A program made the translations under genes and the position numbers. DNA of 64,000 bases from NCBI RefSeq assembly GCF_023091745.1, contig NC_068921.1, positions 10,496,001-10,560,000 of the forward strand. The letters are read 5' to 3'. The notes beneath the pieces are model-generated. The model saw only the letters and a list, made by a program, of their open reading frames with translations, was not told the origin of the DNA and searched no databases. This DNA comes from Budorcas taxicolor. Taxonomy: Eukaryota; Chordata; Mammalia; Artiodactyla; Bovidae. This document shows positions 59,340 to 64,000 of this stretch, piece after piece. How positions within the stretch are numbered: the stretch's first letter is position 1; the number at the start of each line of letters is the position of its first letter.

Positions 59340-59932
59340 TAATGTCCAATTTGCAGGGCAGCAGTGGAGACGCAGACATAGACAACAGGCCTGTGGACAA
59401 GAGCAGGGGCACGGGGGGCGAACAGAGGCTGAGATGGACGGAGAGAATAGAGGGTAACATGCAAGTGTATACGCCATGGGTGTGCTAAGTCACTGCCGTC
59501 GTGTCTGACTCTTCGTGACTCCGCGGACTGTAGGCCACCAGGCTCCTCTGTCCATGGGTTTCTCCAGGCAAGAACACTGGAGTGAATTGCCATGCCCTCC
59601 TCCGAGGATCATCCCTACCCAGGGACTGAACCCAGGTCTCTTATGTCTCCTGCACTGCCAGGCAGGTTCTTCACCACTGGTGCCACCTGGGAAGCCCAAG
59701 CATGTACACCACCATATGTAAAATAGGCAACCAATGGAAATTTGCTGTATGACTCAGGGAGCTCACACTGGGGCTCTGTAACAACGTAGAGAGGTGGGAA
59801 AGGGTGGCAGGGGGGAGGGAGGTTTAAGAGGGAGGAGATATCTGTATAACCACGGCAAATTCATGTTGATGTACAGCAGAAATCAAACCAATATTGTAAA
59901 GCAATTATGCTTCAATTAAAAAAAAAAAAAAG
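59340..59932 (+). mobile_element. Ruminant L1 3' UTR end, hit by a SINE
   Basis: gcagtggagacgcagacata, gagatggacggagagaatag, then after the SINE ccatatgtaaaataggcaac, tttgctgtatgactcaggga, a G-rich block (59791-59835) and the A-tail. Confidence 0.85.
59477..59696 (-). mobile_element. Bov-tA SINE inside the L1 tail
   Basis: Flanks gcaagtgtatacgcca (59461) and caagcatgtacacca (59697) are a diverged target duplication. Full-length copy. Confidence 0.92.
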
Positions 59933-61465
59933 AACTCCTATGTCCAGGACATAATCTGAGAAACATCACCAATATACCATCCATTGTGTTTTTGACATGT
60001 AATAAACAACTACAACTCCATGTCAGTGTTCACAGCTGTTGAAAGCCAGTGAAATTGTTTAAATCATTTGGATATTAGTCCTGGAATCAAAGTACTTAAA
60101 GAAAAACAACCAAAAATTGGAAAGGGCCTCAAGAGGCCATTTGGTCTAGGCTCTTCCAAGTAAGGTATCAAATATCTTTTGTAAACTTTTTAATTAAGCT
60201 GCAAGATGACAGCTTTCCAGCTTTTATTTATCATCAGACATAAATGGGTTTCAAAGAATCACTGAGGAGTAGAACGTGGGAGGTTAAAATAAAAACTCTC
60301 ATTTAATTTTCTTCACACATCTGCCCCTGAAAAATCTTTTTTGAACTCAAAAAAAATTTTTTTAATTTTATGAAAGAACAAGTTGGAATATGAAAAGCAT
60401 GAGAATCCTGAATGTCTGGCTCATTTCCTCCCAAGAAATAAAAATCTTTCAACTACATGTTTATAAGTTACAAGCCAGACACAAATACTAATTTCTCAGT
60501 CCAGAGATATCCAATTTCCATTACAATGCATTTAAATCTCTGCAAACTAGATTGTTTTTGGAAACCATGCCAATTTAAGATGTCTGAAACAATGTCGCCT
60601 GATTCTTTTCCGAAGTTAGCTTTCTACCAATTAGCTATTATTTCTAGGGAGTACTTAGCCCCCTCAAAGATAACCATTCCACTCCCTTTATTCCTGACTA
60701 TCTTATTAATTTTGACATTTTTCCTTTTATACATTAAGGTAGCAATCACAGCATAATCAAATTCATCAAGTAGGGAAAGATATTTCCAACTTGAAATCTA
60801 ATTAATTTTTCATGTTCATTATCTTTTAAGAATGTTTCTTGCAAAAGGACATTATCTGCTCCTCTTTTCATGATAATTGATGCAGTTCTTCCATCACCTT
60901 TTTATTTTTTCTAGTAGGTGAGGAAAGACCTTTAATACTTCTACTTACAATCTTGCCAATAACTTTTTAAAGGATAGGTATTAAATATGTCATTCAAGAT
61001 GCATAATGTTTTACAAAAATCAGATTCATTAGAATAAGAAACTCATTAAGGTGTAAATCTAAAGACTTCACAGAAGTACACCATCACTTTATGAAGCACT
61101 GAATTGTTAATATGAAACATGTTGACATCCATTACCCTTGCATTTTTAAGAACTCACATAAGCAAGAAAATTATTTTAGTGAAAATATAACAAACAATAC
61201 ACTGAATATTTCTAAACACTGGCTCCCACTTAAGAAGCTAATTTAAAGGAAAAATGAATGTTAGAAGAAAAGGTGTGAGTGTGTGTATCCATGTTTTAGC
61301 TAGGAAAAGGGATAGTCTGAGCTGTCAAAGCTACTTCATGTACTAAAAGAAATTGTAAAGTAAAATAAAGTAAAATAAAATTTTAAAAAAACTAGCAGTA
61401 CATTAAAAAGAAATAAACAGTAAACAAATACAAGTCTTCCTTGACCTACAATATGGTTCTTCTTT
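59933..61465. other. Mostly unrecognised
   Basis: A stretch at about 60116-60165 (aaagggcctcaagaggccat) resembles an ancient L3/CR1-like core. Otherwise nothing recognised. Confidence 0.35.
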
Positions 61466-61470
61466 TTTTA

Positions 61471-61667
61471 TACCAAGTCATGTCCAACTCTTTGTGAGCC
61501 CGTGGACTGTAGCCCACCAGGTTCCTCTGTCCTTGGGATTCTCCAGGCAAGAATAGTGGAGTGGGTTGCCATTTCTTTCTCCAGGGGATCTTCCTGACCC
61601 AGGGATCAAACCCAGGTCTCCTGCCTTTTAAGCAGGTTCTTTACCATCTGAGCCACCAGGGAAGCCA
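61471..61667 (-). mobile_element. Bov-tA SINE
   Basis: From taccaagtcatgtccaactc to the head complement gagccaccagggaagcc, missing the first tail bases. Confidence 0.93.
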
Positions 61668-62366
61668 CATCTCAATAATCCATACTAAACTGAAATAATC
61701 ATTAACTGAAAGTACATTGAGTGCATCTAATCTCCCAAACATCATAGCCTTGCCTCCTAAACATGCTCAGAACACTTACATTAGCCGACAGTTGGCAAAA
61801 AACATCTAACACCAAGTTTCTGTTATAAGAAAGTGGTGAATGTCTCACATACTTTATTGAATGCTGCACTGAAAGTGGGAAACAGAATTGGTTGCATGGG
61901 TGCAGAATGGTGGTAATTGTGTCAGCTGTTCACCCTCAAGACTGTGTGGCTGACCAGGAGAGGCTCCCACTGCCCAGCACCATGAATAAGCCTCAGACCA
62001 CTTTCCACTGCACTGGGGAAGGATCAAAACTCAAAGTACGGTTTCTACTGAACGCACATCATTTTCATACTGTCATAAGGTCGAAAAATTGTAAGTTGGA
62101 CGGGCGCTGTCTGTATTCTATATAACATTTTAACGATTTTTAATGGGATAAAAAAGTAGAAGTGAGAGAAATTTTGCCATCTGAAACTGGAAGACAATTC
62201 TTTATAATATACATACCTACTAGCATGTCTCCTAAAGGTATGTCTGAGACCGTTAGAGAGTCCCACATTCCTCCTCAGGTGATTTATTCTGATGGGCCAG
62301 AAAGCTTCAGGTCACTAATAGTGAAAGGACTGTCAAATGTTTTCAGTGAAAAGGAAAAAGACCTTT
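61668..62366. other. Unrecognised sequence
   Basis: No element or gene identified. Confidence 0.4.
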
Positions 62367-62544
62367 GGTGATTTCCCTGGAGGTCCACAGGTTAAAACTT
62401 CTCCTTCTAATGCAGGAGATGCTGGTTCGATCCCTGGTCAGGGAGCTAAGATTCAAAGACTCAAAATCTAAAACATTAAACAGAAATAATATTGTAATAA
62501 ATTCAATAAAGACTTCAAAAATGGTCCACATCAAAAAAAAAAAC
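62367..62544 (+). mobile_element. CHR-type SINE
   Basis: gtgatttccctggaggtcca, B box ctggttcgatccctggtcag, then aataatattgtaataaattc and the aataaagacttcaaaaatgg tail shared with the copy at 5121. Confidence 0.8.
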
Positions 62545-64000
62545 AATATATATATCCTTTTTAAAAAAGAAAGAAAGAAAAGAGACTTTTCCATATCCAG
62601 AGAGAAAGCAGTAAAGTAGGGGTAGGTCAGCTGAAATGCAGGGAATTCCATCTATGAGGTCAGCAGAGCCCTTAAACACTGCCTGGGTAGAGAAAAGAGG
62701 GGGGTGGGGTGGGGGAAGTGAGAGCACCCACCAGAGGAAGAATCTGTTTTTCAAACCAACCTGAATTCATCACGGCGACTTTCCTTTTCAGGGTACTGGA
62801 TACAGTGAGTCCCGGAGAAATGACTAGTCTAAGTCGATCCAGACTGCCTCACGAGTCAGGAATGAAGAGAAGGGCCAGATGGAAGCTTGGTAAAATGGAC
62901 TAAAGCCCAGACTCCGGTTTCCTTCACTTCTCATGCTCACTCTTCTTTAATTAACGGGGATATTGTCGATGCTAACCCTTTCCTTCCTTCAGTAGAAGTC
63001 GTTGCTGTGAGTCGTCTCCTCAGTGATGGAAACACACTCACTCACTCTTGGGAATCAACAGAACATCCTAGCAAAGAGAAACCACAGTGATCACCTAACG
63101 AGTGGAATTCTTCTCGGTGAAAATCCAGCTACTTCATTAACTAGGATTGAACCATACACTCAGCTTCATTACGTTCATGTCTATTCAACTGAAATATCCA
63201 GCCCCAGAGACACTGAAATGCAAGCTATACGGGCAGAACAATTCTGAGCATTCATGGAAACATATACCTTCTTTCCTCAGAAATAGATATTAAAATAGGT
63301 AAGAGGATATCATAGGGAAAAAAAGATTACTGCTAACAAGAACAAGGGGAAAAAATGGCAAATGGAAATTAGAGAATTTGAAAATTTTACCTGAATTCAT
63401 CCAAGTCTCACCACTGAAGAAGAACAGGCTGTTGACAACTTTCTAGAGAGTTTACACGGCAAAGCCCCTGCTGGATAATCCACCATCCCAGGCCTAAGCA
63501 TTCACATCAAAAACAAAACAGACTCTCAGCAGGCATAACTACCTTTTGAAACTGATTTAGGACATAATTTAAATGCTTTCTGAAATTACAGGGTTTTTTT
63601 TAATGCATTCATCCTGTCTCTACCTCCTTACCTCTCAATTCTTGTTTCGCTATTGTAGGAAAAAAAAAGAAGGTTAGCAAAATTTGAAGAAGAAGGTTAA
63701 AAGGTGAGCTGTATTGCAGAGATAAATAAGTTCACATTCCCCTGGCCATGACTCCCTGGGCTGTACAATTTGAAGAGAGAATAAAATGAGTCTCATCTTT
63801 CGCAGATGAGTCTTCAATTGCGCTCTGAATAAACCCAATCATGACACCATCATCTTCTCCATTTAGTCTTCAATTAGATGCTCAGGGTTTAAATGATCAC
63901 CTTTCTAAAGATGCATACTCTCTCCCTGAAAGGAATACTATTTCCTGTCTATGTTTTGTTGTTACCTTCTTCAGGGGAGCTCATTTCTGTGTCCTACAAA
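62545..64000. other. Unrecognised; one G-rich tract
   Basis: No element identified. A G-rich run at 62699-62715 is noted. Short frames at 62709-63247 have no known domain. Confidence 0.4.

Overview
This window is mammalian, and more exactly ruminant (probably bovid), genomic DNA. The evidence is the repeat content: many copies of the tRNA-derived SINE Bov-tA, the dimeric SINE BOV-A2, older CHR-type SINEs, and ten copies of the RTE-clade LINE BovB, with L1 and ancient mammalian fossils (MIR, L2, MER5A, Tigger, MLT1). Nothing bacterial or phage-like is present. I found no host protein-coding exon, no functional RNA gene, no CpG island and no CRISPR array. Every long open frame I can identify lies inside BovB or an endogenous retrovirus (ERV); the other short frames look like chance. 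The window reads as a gene desert or a large intron.

Layout. 0-9 kb: SINE clusters (1.0-2.1 and 2.65-2.87 kb), L1 fossils, CHR SINEs, a simple TA repeat, and at 6.78-7.19 kb a well-preserved 412-bp solo LTR inserted in a Bov-tA with a 5-bp target duplication. 9-21 kb: MER5A, Tigger and MIR fossils, a 2.15-kb BovB (11.41-13.56 kb), three shorter BovB tails, many Bov-tA copies and an L1 3' end. 21-29 kb: sparser sequence with L1M, L2 and MIR remnants and SINEs carrying clear target-site duplications. 29-32.3 kb: an L1 body hit by three later elements. 35.1-44.3 kb: a decayed minus-strand ERV with a probable 3' LTR, Env transmembrane remnant, integrase, RNase H, reverse transcriptase and protease, broken by a 2.5-kb BovB in the env region and by about seven SINEs. 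Just outside it, at 44.6-45.1 kb, is a protease-like fragment on the opposite strand. 46.98-49.09 kb: the best-preserved BovB here, one frame with only two stop codons. 49-52.5 kb: mostly unrecognised sequence. 52.8-54.8 kb: a BovB inside an L1 tail with a 14-bp target duplication. 55-64 kb: scattered SINEs, L1 tails, an MLT1 and CHR elements.

The elements work together as a retroposition record. BovB and L1 supply reverse transcriptases. Bov-tA and BOV-A2 share a 3' module with the BovB 3' end, which is thought to let them use BovB machinery. Nested insertions give relative ages: ERV and L1 bodies are older than the BovB and Bov-tA copies inside them, and the solo LTR is younger than its Bov-tA host. 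Family names come from recognising sequence by eye, without an alignment. Boundaries without a stated target duplication are good to about 5-20 bases.
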